Assembly (NCBI RefSeq): GCF_904848625.1
Contig: NZ_CAJHCP010000005.1
Coordinates: 248,001 to 312,000, forward strand
From: Paraburkholderia metrosideri
GTDB taxonomy: Bacteria; Pseudomonadota; Gammaproteobacteria; Burkholderiales; Burkholderiaceae
Length of the DNA stretch: 64,000 nucleotides
Direction of reading: 5' to 3'
This document shows, one piece after another, positions 27,533 to 36,734 of the stretch. Each line of letters begins with the position of its first letter. Position 1 is the first letter of the stretch. A model generated the notes under the pieces. That model searched no databases. It had not been told where the DNA came from and worked only from the letters and a program-made list of their open reading frames with translations. The position numbers and the translations under genes are program-made.

Positions 27533-28600
27533 ATGTTGCTGCTCAATCCCGGTCCGGTGACGCTGACCGAACGTGTCCGCAACAGCCTGTTGCAGACGGA
27601 TTTGTGCCATCGCGAAAGCGAGTTTTTCGATTTGCAGGAAGAGGCGCGCACGCGGCTGGTCGAGCTGTATGGGCTCGACGGCGGCGAATGGCAAGCCGTA
27701 CTGATGACGGGTTCCGGCACGGCGGCGGTCGAAAGCATGACCGCTGCGCTGGTGCCGCAAAACGGCAAGTTGCTGGTCGTGGAAAACGGCGTGTACGGCG
27801 AGCGTATTTCGCAGATCGCCACGCAATACGGCATCGCGCATGAATCGCTGAAGCACGACTGGATGCAGGCGCCCGATCTCGCGAAGATCGCCGAACGCCT
27901 CGACGCAGACAAAGCGTTCACGCACGTCGCGGTGATTCATCACGAAACCACGACCGGCCGGTTGAACGATCTGGCTGCGCTTGGCGCGTTGTGTCGCGAA
28001 CGGGGTTTGCGGTTGCTGGTGGACGGCGTCAGCAGCTTCGGCGCGGAGCCGATCGATTTCGCCGACACCAGTCTCGACGCGGTCGCGGCCACCGCGAACA
28101 AATGTCTGCATGGTGTGCCGGGCGCGTCGTTCGTGCTGGTGCGGCGTGTCGCGTTGGCGCAGGCGGCGAGCCGCACGTACTATCTGGACCTCGGGCGTCT
28201 CGCGCGTTTGCAGGATCAGCGCAATACGCCGTTCACACCGTCAGTTCACGCGTACTACGCACTGGTCGAAGCACTGCGCGAAATCGCCGACGAGGGTGGC
28301 TGGCGCGCGCGTCATCAGCGTTATGCCGCATTGGCCGAGCAGGCGCGGGTGGGATTGGCCGGGCGAGGGATGGCTAGCGTGTTGCCGCCGGAACAGTCGT
28401 CGGTCGTGTTGCGCGCGTACCGGTTGCCGGATGGCATCGCCTATCCGCAACTGCACGATGCGCTGAAGGCGCGCGGCTTCGTCATCTATGCAGGGCAAGG
28501 CGGTTTGTCGGCCGAATTGTTCCGCATTTCGACGATGGGCAATATTCATGCGGCTGACATTGAGCGTCTGTTGCAGGGTTTTTCGGACCTGATGCGCTGA
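27533..28600 (+). CDS. phnW: 2-aminoethylphosphonate transaminase
   Basis: This 355-residue class V PLP aminotransferase starts with LLLNPGPVTLTERVR, typical of AEP transaminases. The PLP lysine lies in ATANKCLHGVPG near residue 190, and the cofactor-binding DGVSSFGAEP just before it. HHETTTGRLND near 145 is also a family mark. In degradation operons the enzyme deaminates AEP. Here, behind PEP mutase and phosphonopyruvate decarboxylase, it should run in reverse and make AEP from phosphonoacetaldehyde. AGGAG precedes the ATG. No phn C-P lyase or phosphonatase genes are nearby. Confidence 0.9.
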   Translation: MLLLNPGPVTLTERVRNSLLQTDLCHRESEFFDLQEEARTRLVELYGLDGGEWQAVLMTGSGTAAVESMTAALVPQNGKLLVVENGVYGERISQIATQYGIAHESLKHDWMQAPDLAKIAERLDADKAFTHVAVIHHETTTGRLNDLAALGALCRERGLRLLVDGVSSFGAEPIDFADTSLDAVAATANKCLHGVPGASFVLVRRVALAQAASRTYYLDLGRLARLQDQRNTPFTPSVHAYYALVEALREIADEGGWRARHQRYAALAEQARVGLAGRGMASVLPPEQSSVVLRAYRLPDGIAYPQLHDALKARGFVIYAGQGGLSAELFRISTMGNIHAADIERLLQGFSDLMR

Positions 28601-28648
28601 GTGGTATGCGGTGAGTAGACGGGCCAGTGAACCTGGCCATCGTCGCGC

Positions 28649-28693
28649 AAGGCGGCTGCGATGACGGATCGCGATCCGGAACGCAGCCGCCTT
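28649..28693 (+). terminator. Large hairpin after the phosphonate operon
   Basis: A 12-bp perfect stem (AAGGCGGCTGCG with its complement at 28682-28693) encloses a second palindrome, CGGATCGCGATCCG. No T tract follows, so termination without Rho is uncertain. A 10-bp repeat (GCCGTGCTTT, three copies) lies just beyond, at about 28727-28756. Confidence 0.5.
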
Positions 28694-28776
28694 CGGCACA
28701 CACCGGCGAGCCGAGCCACACATTTGGCCGTGCTTTGCCGTGCTTTGCCGTGCCCTGCGGCCACGGCGCCCGGCAA

Positions 28777-28929
28777 TCAAACCGGATCTTTATCCGGCGG
28801 CCCATCGGGCCGCTGCGGCTCTTCCACATGATGGCCGGGCGACGGTGGCACCAGCGGGTCGGCTTCCGGGTCCCGGTTCGGATCGGCATTGGGGTCGGGA
28901 ATCGGACTGGTATGCATGTCGTAACTCAT
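28777..28929 (-). CDS. Small Pro/Asp-rich hypothetical protein, 50 residues
   Basis: The frame MSYDMHTSPIPDPNADPNRD… is dominated by proline and aspartate and is likely disordered. GAGGTG lies ahead of the ATG at 28929, while the longer frame from 28968 lacks a signal. Similar Pro/Asp-rich small proteins are common in Burkholderiaceae. The function is unknown. Confidence 0.6.
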   Translation of the reverse strand: MSYDMHTSPIPDPNADPNRDPEADPLVPPSPGHHVEEPQRPDGPPDKDPV

Positions 28930-29038
28930 GACATCACCTCGTAGTGAAAGCGCGTGTCGATCGGTCAACCAAACCCGATTTGCGCCAGGTTTCAGCGGCT
29001 CTCTTCAAGCGTAGGCGCTGGCCGCGCGTATCGCTCCG

Positions 29039-29743
29039 TTACTTTCTCGCCCGACGTCCGACGCTCAATTGCCAGTAGCGTTCGGTGGCGAAGATGTCAT
29101 CGTAATTACCCGCGCCGAATGCCCGCAACTGGCTGGCATACGCATTGACCGCTTCGCGCTTGAGCTGCAAGCGGCGCTGCACATCGATCGTATGGCCCGC
29201 GCTCGGATGCGTCGGCGTCGCCACGACACCGCGCTGCGCAAGGTCCGCGAGGCGCGCCTGAACGACACCCGGCGTGCGCCGGTGAATGGCTTCCTCGTAA
29301 CCGAACCACTCCAGATGCGACAGACGCGGCAGGATTTCGCAGCAGGCTTCGAAAACCCGCACGTGATCGTCGTGAAACAGGCCGAGCGGCATCAGCAGCG
29401 TGTTGGCGGTCGTGCGATAAATGGTTTCCTCCAGCGCTGCGGCCATTTTGCTGATCGATGGCGAATCCGAATACTGGCTGTCGCGAAACGGCATGCGCAG
29501 CGGAATCGCGTCGAGCACTTCGAGTGCGCGATTGTCCTCCAGCGTGCGCTCGTGGATCGCTTCATGGGCGTTCGCGAAGCCCGACCTTTCGTCCCATTCG
29601 GTATGCATCTGATGCTCGGGTGGCGCGGCGAATACCGTGCAAACCGCTGCGTCCGGATGGGCGGCGAGCAGGGCGCCGCAACTGAAGACGGCATCGTCGA
29701 AATGGGGTGAGACGATGAAAAGGCGTGGGCTGGTTTCGCTCAT
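29039..29743 (-). CDS. PIG-L/LmbE family deacetylase
   Basis: This 234-residue protein belongs to the zinc-dependent N-acetylglucosaminyl deacetylase family (PIG-L, LmbE, MshB). The two zinc-binding motifs are present: SPHFDDAVFSCG (residues 12-23) and FHDDHVRVF near 125. Family members deacetylate GlcNAc-linked lipids, thiols or antibiotics. The ATG at 29743 places the PHxDD motif at the usual distance from the N-terminus; a GTG 72 bases upstream is an alternative. Neither has a good ribosome-binding site. The substrate cannot be inferred, though a glycan role would fit next to phosphonate biosynthesis. Confidence 0.85.
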   Translation of the reverse strand: MSETSPRLFIVSPHFDDAVFSCGALLAAHPDAAVCTVFAAPPEHQMHTEWDERSGFANAHEAIHERTLEDNRALEVLDAIPLRMPFRDSQYSDSPSISKMAAALEETIYRTTANTLLMPLGLFHDDHVRVFEACCEILPRLSHLEWFGYEEAIHRRTPGVVQARLADLAQRGVVATPTHPSAGHTIDVQRRLQLKREAVNAYASQLRAFGAGNYDDIFATERYWQLSVGRRARK

Positions 29744-29916
29744 GGGACGGGGAGGGTTGAAGTGTGCGTCGCTGCGTCTTTGCAGCAGGTGCTTTTGCGA
29801 AAAATGCGGCGTCACATCAGCTTAGGCGGAATCTGGGCCGCTTGCGGAGCGGTTGTGGTGTGCGCAAGTGGCATGCCTGGGGGCGCACGGCCACCGCTTC
29901 CCGCAGAAGCTCACCG

Positions 29917-31431
29917 TCACGGCGGCGGCGTCTCCCGAATTGGCTCACCTTCGCCAATGAGACTGTGTCCCAACCAACCCGGCTCCGCGCCCGCCGCCAG
30001 CAATGCCGCGCGGCGGAACGCCGTCACTATGGTCGCGATGACCTCCTCGCGCAGCTCGGCCTCAACCGTTCTCAGCGCATAGGACGGATGCCAGCTCGGC
30101 ACGATCAGATGCCCGCCATGAGTGATGGTCTGCCCAAGATATTCCGACAAATTGACATGCGCTCCGGTCAGTGCCTTCAGCGCGGTTGCGCCGAGCGTGA
30201 CGACCACACGCGGCGCGACTCGTGACAACTCCTGCTCCAGCCAGAACTGGCATGCCTCGACTTCCCGAGGCTCTGGCGTGCGATGAACCCGCCGTTGACC
30301 GGATTGCCGTTGTAGCTGTTGATTAGGCGTCTCCCATTTGTAGTGTTTGACCGCATAGGTCAGGTACAGCTTGTCGCGTGCGAGACCTGCGCGTGCCAGC
30401 ACGATGTCCAGCAGTTGTCCGGCTGCGCCCGTAAATGGCTTGCCATGCTGATTTTCATGCTCGCCAGGTTGTTCGCCGATGGCCATGATCGTTGCGTGCG
30501 CTGGCCCGACGCCGGCGACGGCCTGCTTTGCATTGCGCCACAATGCGCAGCGCCGGCAGGTGGCCAGCGGTCCGGTCGGCTCGCGTAATGGCGGCGTTAT
30601 CGCCGAATATTCGACCGGCGGAGGCTGCGCAACGGCGACAGCGGCGCTTTGCGCGCCGAGGCGGCTGCGTTCGCGCGCGACGCGGGCGGGTAGCGGTGGG
30701 CCGGCAGGCGGCATGCGCCAGTAGCGCAACGAGATGGTTGCCGGCACGGTGCCGGAGACGCAGGCGCTGGCGTAGCAGGCGAGCCAGAGGGCCTCGGTGG
30801 ATTCGCTGGTGATGGCTTCGCCAGTCAGTGCGTTCGCTGATAAAACGTGGGCGGTCGGCCCGTTTTCCTCAACGGCCGGTTGCCGGATGCGCAGCAGCAT
30901 GCCATTCCAGAACACCGCGCCTTGCGGCGTGGCCAGCATCCATGTGGATTCGCCCATGCGCTCGACGAATAGTTCTGCGACGTGCGCCAGCACGTCGTGC
31001 TGCGGCTCGCTCCAGCCGACGAATTCCGGCAGTCCCATGGCAGGATCGCGCCTGCGGAACAACGTGAGCCCAAGAAGCTTGCCGGTTTCCTGCTCGACGG
31101 CCTGAACGCGCGGTGCCAGCAACGCGCCGTCCGGGTCTTCCGGATTGACGACGGCGCGCTCGCCCTGCGTCCAGCGCCATAAGACGCGATAGAGGAGTGC
31201 CCAACGATCCGGTGCACGAAAACATGCGGCGGCTTTCAGCCACTTGAGCAACTCGCGCGGTATGGCTGGCGTAACGAGGACAGGGCTGGCCGCCTGACGG
31301 GTAAACGACTCTGCCGCGTTCTCTCCGCCTTCAACCCACTCGACCGACCCGGGTTCGATGCGTTGACGCAGCAGTTCCCGCGCCGCGAGGCGCCATGCGG
31401 CAAAGGACGGTTCGATCGAAATGCGCTTCAT
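29917..31431 (-). CDS. UdgX-family uracil-DNA glycosylase with an N-terminal DUF4130 domain
   Basis: This 504-residue DNA-repair protein has two parts. The first ~270 residues form a DUF4130-type domain; the rest is a UdgX-type uracil-DNA glycosylase. In the latter, CRRCALW and EACQFW supply cysteines for the iron-sulfur cluster, GEQPGEHENQHGKPFTGAAG is motif A, and QRRVHRTPEPREV near residue 382 carries the histidine that in UdgX forms a covalent bond with the abasic deoxyribose. WHPSYALR is the second catalytic loop. A LexA box 60 bases upstream and the need to keep it outside the gene support the ATG at 31431. The radical-SAM partner often next to such genes is absent. Confidence 0.9.
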   Translation of the reverse strand: MKRISIEPSFAAWRLAARELLRQRIEPGSVEWVEGGENAAESFTRQAASPVLVTPAIPRELLKWLKAAACFRAPDRWALLYRVLWRWTQGERAVVNPEDPDGALLAPRVQAVEQETGKLLGLTLFRRRDPAMGLPEFVGWSEPQHDVLAHVAELFVERMGESTWMLATPQGAVFWNGMLLRIRQPAVEENGPTAHVLSANALTGEAITSESTEALWLACYASACVSGTVPATISLRYWRMPPAGPPLPARVARERSRLGAQSAAVAVAQPPPVEYSAITPPLREPTGPLATCRRCALWRNAKQAVAGVGPAHATIMAIGEQPGEHENQHGKPFTGAAGQLLDIVLARAGLARDKLYLTYAVKHYKWETPNQQLQRQSGQRRVHRTPEPREVEACQFWLEQELSRVAPRVVVTLGATALKALTGAHVNLSEYLGQTITHGGHLIVPSWHPSYALRTVEAELREEVIATIVTAFRRAALLAAGAEPGWLGHSLIGEGEPIRETPPP

Positions 31432-31490
31432 GCGGACATGCAATGCCCCGCGCCGCGAGACCGGCACGCCGTGAAGCAAAGCGGATAAAA

Positions 31491-31510
31491 TACTGTATGG
31501 ATATACAGTA
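31491..31510. promoter_or_regulatory. LexA (SOS) box upstream of udgX
   Basis: TACTGTATGGATATACAGTA matches the proteobacterial LexA consensus CTGT-N8-ACAG with extended TA ends, and is nearly palindromic. It lies 60 bases before the UdgX start on the minus strand, where a repressor would block transcription. No plus-strand gene begins nearby. Confidence 0.88.
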
Positions 31511-31571
31511 TGCGCCTGAAGGTGTGCCGGAATCAAGCCCATCGCGCGCAACGGGCGGGCCGCTCGCCAGG

Positions 31572-32159
31572 CTAGACGTTGCGCAGATCCTCAGGCGTAT
31601 CGACGTCGCGCAAAATACCCGGATCGTCGACGTCCAGCCTCGTCACATATTGCGACATCAGCAATGACTTCGCACCGGTGTCGCCGTCGAGCGTGAGTAA
31701 CGCGTCGCGATGCTCGATGCCGAAGCCCACCGGATGACCCCGTTGTCCCTGATAAAACGGCGCGGCGAGCGAGGCGCCGTCGTCGAGCGCGCGGGCCACG
31801 GCTTCGATCGTCGTGGTGGCGATGCGCGGCATGTCCGCCAGCGCGACGATCCAGCCTTCGGCGTCGTCGCAGGCTTCGATACCGGCGGCGAGGCTCGCGC
31901 CCATGCCGCGTCCGGCGTCGGCTGCGAACACCACATCGCAGCCCGCGTCGTTCAGCAGACGGGCGAGCGCGTCGGAACCGGGCCGCACCACAGCCAGCAC
32001 GCGCGTCACGACCCGCAGCAGGCGGTGCGCGGCTTCGTGCGCGACCGGCGTGCCATCGGGCATACGCGCAAGCAGTTTGTTGTGCATTCCGCCTGGATCA
32101 AAGCGCGAACCAAAGCCGGCGGCGAGCAACACGCCAGTGGCGAGCGAGGCGTAGGCCAT
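31572..32159 (-). CDS. mocA: MocA-like molybdenum cofactor cytidylyltransferase
   Basis: This 195-residue nucleotidyltransferase has the GTVLLAAG-type start (VLLAAGFGSRFDP, residues 10-22), ALADMPRI near 105 with the metal-binding aspartate, and GHPVGFG near 143. MocA transfers CMP to molybdopterin to make the dinucleotide cofactor needed by xanthine-oxidase-type enzymes. It lies 300 bases downstream of, and on the same strand as, the paoABC operon that requires exactly this cofactor, which supports the call. MobA-type guanylyltransferases are related, but the neighbourhood favours MocA. Confidence 0.87.
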   Translation of the reverse strand: MAYASLATGVLLAAGFGSRFDPGGMHNKLLARMPDGTPVAHEAAHRLLRVVTRVLAVVRPGSDALARLLNDAGCDVVFAADAGRGMGASLAAGIEACDDAEGWIVALADMPRIATTTIEAVARALDDGASLAAPFYQGQRGHPVGFGIEHRDALLTLDGDTGAKSLLMSQYVTRLDVDDPGILRDVDTPEDLRNV

Positions 32160-32457
32160 GGGCGGGCACCGGTAGCGAAAGTGAGAATGATTGTGCGATG
32201 CAATGCGGTCACAGGCAAGCGTGAATAAAGTCGTATCACGCCGGTGGAGTGGTGTTTATGCAAGCGCAACGCGGCCAGCCTGGTCGAATGGTGTCGCGTT
32301 GCGTTGAGTTGACGGGAATCCATTTCAATATGAAGCGCGCCCGAATGCGCCGGGTGCCGGGCATCCCGAACCACCGTCACGAGCGATCACAACGCGCGGG
32401 GCGTTCCAGCTACGTCGAACGTGCGGAACGCCCCCAACCACTCACGCCCGCAACCCG

Positions 32458-34680
32458 CTAAACCGCCGTGGTCTGCATCACCTTGTCCAGCGTGACCGGC
32501 AGATCCCGCACTCGCACCCCGGTCGCGTGATACACCGCATTGGCGATCGCCGCCGACACCCCGGTAATGCCGATCTCGCCAATCCCCCGTACACCGAGCG
32601 AGTTGATATACGGATCAGGGCGATCGATGAACGTGATGTCGAGCGCGCCGATATCGGCATTCACCGGTACGTGGTACTCCGCGAGATTCGCGTTGGTGAA
32701 GCGGCCGTACCGCGTATCCACCGACGTCTCTTCCTGGAGTGCTGCACCGATGCCCCAGACAATCCCGCCCATCAACTGACTATGCGCCGTCTTCTGGTTG
32801 AGCACGCGCCCCACGTCGTACACGCCGACGACGCGCGGCACGCGGATCGTCCCCAAGTCGGCGTCGACGTGGACTTCGACAAACACCGCGCCGAACGAGT
32901 GGAACGAGTACTTCTGCTTTTCGTCGCCGGGCTTGACCGTCGAGGTTGCTTCGATCGGCTTGCCGCCCGAGCGCGCGATGATCGCCGCCGCCGGATCACG
33001 CTTCGCGGGCTGCGAACGGCTCGTGACCCAGCCGTTTTCCACGGTGATGTCGTCGAGCGCGATGCCGTACACCGGCGACGCCTGGTCGGCGAGCGCCAGC
33101 GCGATCAACTGACTGCGCGCCTCGTTCGCCGCGTCGCGCACGGCGGGCGAGACGCTGGCCGCCGATTGCGAGCCGCCCGACACCGGCGCGCGCGGCAACG
33201 ATGAGTCGCCGAGTGCGAAGTGGATGTTCTCAGGCGCGAAGCCGAGCGCGTCGGCGGCGACCTGGGTCATCACCGTGTAGGTGCCGGTGCCGATGTCCTG
33301 GGTGCCCGAGGCCACCATCGCGGTACCGTCCGGCAGAATCCGCGCGATGGCGGCAGCTTCGCTGCGGTTGGCGGGATACGTCGCGGTTGCCATCCCGAGG
33401 CCGATCAGCGTGTTGCCTTCGCGCATTGAACGGGGTGCGCTGCTGCGCCGGGACCAACCGAATTTTTGCGCACCGATCTGATAACACTCGTGCAGCGATT
33501 TACCCGAAAACGGCTTGTTTTCCTGCGGATCGGCGTCCGCATAATTCTTGATGCGCAGCGCGAGCGGGTCCATCTTCAACGCGACAGCGAGTTCGTCCAT
33601 CGCCGATTCGAGCGCGAACGAGCCGGTGGTTTCACCCGGCGCGCGCATGAAGGTCGGCGTGCCGAGATTGAGCGGCACGATTCGATGCGTCGTCACCTGA
33701 TTGGGCACGGCGTAGAGCATGCGCGTGACCATGCAGCAGGTCTCCGTCCAGTCTTCGATCACCGAGGTATTGGAGATGCTGTCATGGCGCATCGCCGTCA
33801 ACGTGCCATCGCGCCGTGCGGCGAGCACGAAGTGCTGTTCGGTGCGGGGCCGCGCGCCAACCGGGCCGAACATCTGCGGCCGTTCGAGCACGAGTCGCAC
33901 CGGTCGGCCAGTCTGTTTCGACGCCATCGCGCACAACGACACGTGCGACCACGACGAGCCTTTGCAGCCAAAGCCGCCGCCGACGAACGGTGAAATGACG
34001 CGCACGTCGCCAGGCGAAACGCCGAGCGTTTTCGCGACCGCCAACGCCGCGCTGCTGACGCCCTGGGTCGAATCGTAGAGCGTGAGTTGCGGGCCGTCCC
34101 AGATCGCCATCGTGGCGTGCGGCTCCATCGGGTTGTGATGTTCGATTGGCGTCGTGTACGTTGCATCGACGTGCACCGTGCCGTTTTGCATGCCGTCCTC
34201 GAAGCTGCCGCGCTGCGTGTCGGTCTGCCGTCCTTGCGGCTTCACCGGCGCATGCGCGTTCGGTTTGGCCAGCGCGAAATCCACGCTTGCGGTGCTGGGC
34301 TGATAGACGATGTGCAACTGACGCGCGGCATCGGTTGCATGTTCGAGCGTATCGGCGACGACCACGGCGACCGGCTCGTTGTTGTAGTGCACTTCGTTAT
34401 CCTGCAACAGCGACAGGCGGCGACCGGCGGGCGGTGCCAGCGGCGGCTTGCCGCCGTTCGGCAGACGCGGCGCGTTCTGGTACGTCATCACGAGCAGTAC
34501 GCCGGGGACGGCTTGAGCGCGGCTTGCATCGATCGACGCAATCGTGCCGCTCGCAATCGTGCTGGTGACGAGCACCGCATGCGCGAGCCGCGCTTCGGGG
34601 AATTCGGCGGCGTAACGCGCTTCGCCGATCACTTTGAGCAGACCGTCAATGCGGTCGAGCGGTTGACCGATCAGATTCAT
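32458..34680 (-). CDS. paoC: Aldehyde oxidoreductase, molybdenum-binding subunit
   Basis: This is the large (740-residue) catalytic subunit of a xanthine-oxidase-family periplasmic aldehyde oxidoreductase. It binds molybdopterin cytosine dinucleotide. Motifs are GQPLDRIDGLLKVIGEARYAAE at the start (split), SPFVGGGFGCKGS near residue 280, and the catalytic glutamate in GIGEIGITG near 702. The ATG at 34680 overlaps the paoB stop by four bases, so the longer frame running into paoB is rejected. As the last of three genes it completes the A-B-C order. In E. coli the enzyme detoxifies aromatic aldehydes; the substrate here is inferred. Confidence 0.92.
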   Translation of the reverse strand: MNLIGQPLDRIDGLLKVIGEARYAAEFPEARLAHAVLVTSTIASGTIASIDASRAQAVPGVLLVMTYQNAPRLPNGGKPPLAPPAGRRLSLLQDNEVHYNNEPVAVVVADTLEHATDAARQLHIVYQPSTASVDFALAKPNAHAPVKPQGRQTDTQRGSFEDGMQNGTVHVDATYTTPIEHHNPMEPHATMAIWDGPQLTLYDSTQGVSSAALAVAKTLGVSPGDVRVISPFVGGGFGCKGSSWSHVSLCAMASKQTGRPVRLVLERPQMFGPVGARPRTEQHFVLAARRDGTLTAMRHDSISNTSVIEDWTETCCMVTRMLYAVPNQVTTHRIVPLNLGTPTFMRAPGETTGSFALESAMDELAVALKMDPLALRIKNYADADPQENKPFSGKSLHECYQIGAQKFGWSRRSSAPRSMREGNTLIGLGMATATYPANRSEAAAIARILPDGTAMVASGTQDIGTGTYTVMTQVAADALGFAPENIHFALGDSSLPRAPVSGGSQSAASVSPAVRDAANEARSQLIALALADQASPVYGIALDDITVENGWVTSRSQPAKRDPAAAIIARSGGKPIEATSTVKPGDEKQKYSFHSFGAVFVEVHVDADLGTIRVPRVVGVYDVGRVLNQKTAHSQLMGGIVWGIGAALQEETSVDTRYGRFTNANLAEYHVPVNADIGALDITFIDRPDPYINSLGVRGIGEIGITGVSAAIANAVYHATGVRVRDLPVTLDKVMQTTAV

Positions 34681-35678
34681 GCGACACCTCCGGTGCGGCC
34701 AGCAGCCTGATTGACGGCGCGCACGATCGCGCGTTGCGCGAGCTGCACCTTGAAGCGGTTGTCGTGCTGCGGCTGCGCGTTGCTCAGCGCGGCGGCGGCG
34801 GCATTTTTCAGCGTGTTCTGCGTGAGCGGCTGACCGTTGAGCATCTGCTCTGCCGCGCTCGCCCGCCACGGCTTGTGCGCGACGCCGCCTAACGCGATGC
34901 GCGCGGTGCTCACGCGATCGCCGTCCATCTGCAGCGCAGCCGCGACCGACACCAGTGCGAATGCGTAACTGGCGCGGTCACGTACTTTCAGATAGTGGGA
35001 GTTCGCGCTGAACAGCGGCGGGGGGAGATCGACTGCGGTGATCAGTTCGCCGGGCCGCAACGTGGTGTCGACGTCGGGCCGGTCGGCGGGCAGGCGGTGG
35101 AAATCGGCGAACGCAATGGTCCGCTCGCCAGCCGGGCCGTTCACGCGGACGACGGCATCGAGTGCGGCCAGCGCTACGCTCATATCCGACGGATTCACGG
35201 CGATGCATTGCGGACTCGCGCCGAGAATCGCATGCGTACGGTTGTGGCCGCCGAGTGCCGCGCAACCGCTGCCAGGCATGCGCTTATTGCACTGCGTAAA
35301 GGCTGTGTCGTAGAAGTAGCCGCAACGTGTGCGTTGCAGCAGATTGCCGCCCACGGTCGCCATATTGCGCAGTTGCGACGACGCGCCCGCAAGAAACGCC
35401 TGCGAGAGCAACGGATATTGCTCGCGCACCAGGGCGTGATTCGCGGCGTCGCTGTTGCGGACCAACGCGCCGATCCGGATGCCGCCATCCGGCAGCGTGC
35501 TCACCGTATCGAGCCCACTGATATGCGTAATGTCGATCAGCCGCATGGGCCGTTCGACACCGCCCTTCATCAGATCGAGCAGATTCGTGCCGCCGCCGAT
35601 AAACATCGCGCCTGGCTGTTGCGCCGCACGCACTGCGCTGGCGACGTCGCCGGCGCGTTCATAAGAGATCGCATCCAT
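34677..35678 (-). CDS. paoB: Aldehyde oxidoreductase, FAD-binding subunit
   Basis: This 333-residue medium subunit carries FAD: IGGGTNLLDLMKGG near residues 27-40 and ATVGGNLLQRTRCGYF near 105-120 are the FAD-binding motifs. The extra cysteine-rich loop CGYFYDTAFTQCNKRMPG followed by SGCAALGG corresponds to the segment that holds an additional [4Fe-4S] cluster in E. coli PaoB. It passes electrons between the molybdenum and 2Fe-2S subunits. It begins 13 bases after paoA and overlaps paoC. Confidence 0.92.
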   Translation of the reverse strand: MDAISYERAGDVASAVRAAQQPGAMFIGGGTNLLDLMKGGVERPMRLIDITHISGLDTVSTLPDGGIRIGALVRNSDAANHALVREQYPLLSQAFLAGASSQLRNMATVGGNLLQRTRCGYFYDTAFTQCNKRMPGSGCAALGGHNRTHAILGASPQCIAVNPSDMSVALAALDAVVRVNGPAGERTIAFADFHRLPADRPDVDTTLRPGELITAVDLPPPLFSANSHYLKVRDRASYAFALVSVAAALQMDGDRVSTARIALGGVAHKPWRASAAEQMLNGQPLTQNTLKNAAAAALSNAQPQHDNRFKVQLAQRAIVRAVNQAAGRTGGVA

Positions 35679-35691
35679 GCTGGTCGCTCCG

Positions 35692-36441
35692 TCAGACGTT
35701 GCGGTGGAAATCGGGTTTGACAGTCACGCTGCTGCTTTCACCGCCACCGTCATGCACCGCGCGCACGGCGGCCACGATATTCGCGTACGCGCCGCAGCGG
35801 CAGATGTTGCCGCTCATGCGTTCGCGGATTTCATCGTCGGAAAGCTGGGGCGGGCGGCGGCGCACATCGGCCGTTACCGTGCTGGCGGTGCCGTTGCGGA
35901 ATTCGTTGAGCAGGGCGGTCGCGGAACACAACTGCCCGGGCGTACAGTAGCCGCACTGGAACGCATCGTGTTCGATGAACGCGCGTTGCATTGGACTCAA
36001 TGCATTATTCGTGGCGAGCCCTTCGACCGTCGTGAGGTTTTCGCCCTCGTGCATCACCGCAAGCGTTAGACACGAGTTGATGCGGCGGCCGTCGGCGAGC
36101 ACCGTGCACGCGCCGCACTGGCCCCGGTCACAGCCTTTTTTCGTGCCCATCAGCCCCGCGTATTCGCGCAGTGCGTCGAGTAGCGTCACACGCGGTTCGA
36201 GTTGCAACGTATAAGCGCGACCGTTAATCGTCAACGTGACGGGGCGCGGCGGTACGGCGGGATTGGCCTGAGCAGGCGGCGCTTCAGCGGGCGTTTGTGT
36301 TTGTGCGCGCAGATGCGGCGCGGCGCCAACGGTCGCAGCGGCGGCAGCGGACTGAAGAAAGCGGCGCCGCGAGGGTTGGACGGGTTTTTGCGGAGTGGCG
36401 GCGGGGTCGCCGGAATCCTGACATTCGTTATGCTTGGACAT
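35692..36441 (-). CDS. paoA: Aldehyde oxidoreductase, [2Fe-2S] subunit with Tat signal
   Basis: This 249-residue small subunit carries a twin-arginine signal (SRRRFLQSAAAAATVGAAP, about residues 24-42), meaning the assembled complex is exported folded to the periplasm. The two iron-sulfur motifs are CDRGQCGACTVL with its distal Cys, and FQCGYCTPGQL with GNICRCGAY. The ATG at 36441 keeps the Tat motif at the usual place; an upstream TTG is less likely. GGAG lies 13 bases ahead. It is the first gene of paoABC, divergent from a small hypothetical gene. Confidence 0.92.
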   Translation of the reverse strand: MSKHNECQDSGDPAATPQKPVQPSRRRFLQSAAAAATVGAAPHLRAQTQTPAEAPPAQANPAVPPRPVTLTINGRAYTLQLEPRVTLLDALREYAGLMGTKKGCDRGQCGACTVLADGRRINSCLTLAVMHEGENLTTVEGLATNNALSPMQRAFIEHDAFQCGYCTPGQLCSATALLNEFRNGTASTVTADVRRRPPQLSDDEIRERMSGNICRCGAYANIVAAVRAVHDGGGESSSVTVKPDFHRNV

Positions 36442-36734
36442 GACGTTCTGTTGACTCCATTGAAAGGTCAATGCAGGCTAGCGATGCGTCGATCTCCGAA
36501 GCGTCGCGTTCAACTGGACTACAGGTGCACTTCGTCATTGCACTATGACAGTAAGTAGCAAATTCAGTGCCGTTGTAGATGCAACGTTTTACGAAACACC
36601 GTTTTTTGGAAATCAGCAAGAAAGCGGGGTTGACGCGGGCGATCGCGATCCTCTGGGCCGACATTCACCCAGGGTTCATCCAGGTACAGGCAATGCTTTA
36701 GCTGGTCAGATGAAGCCTGTTAGAAGGAGCATTC

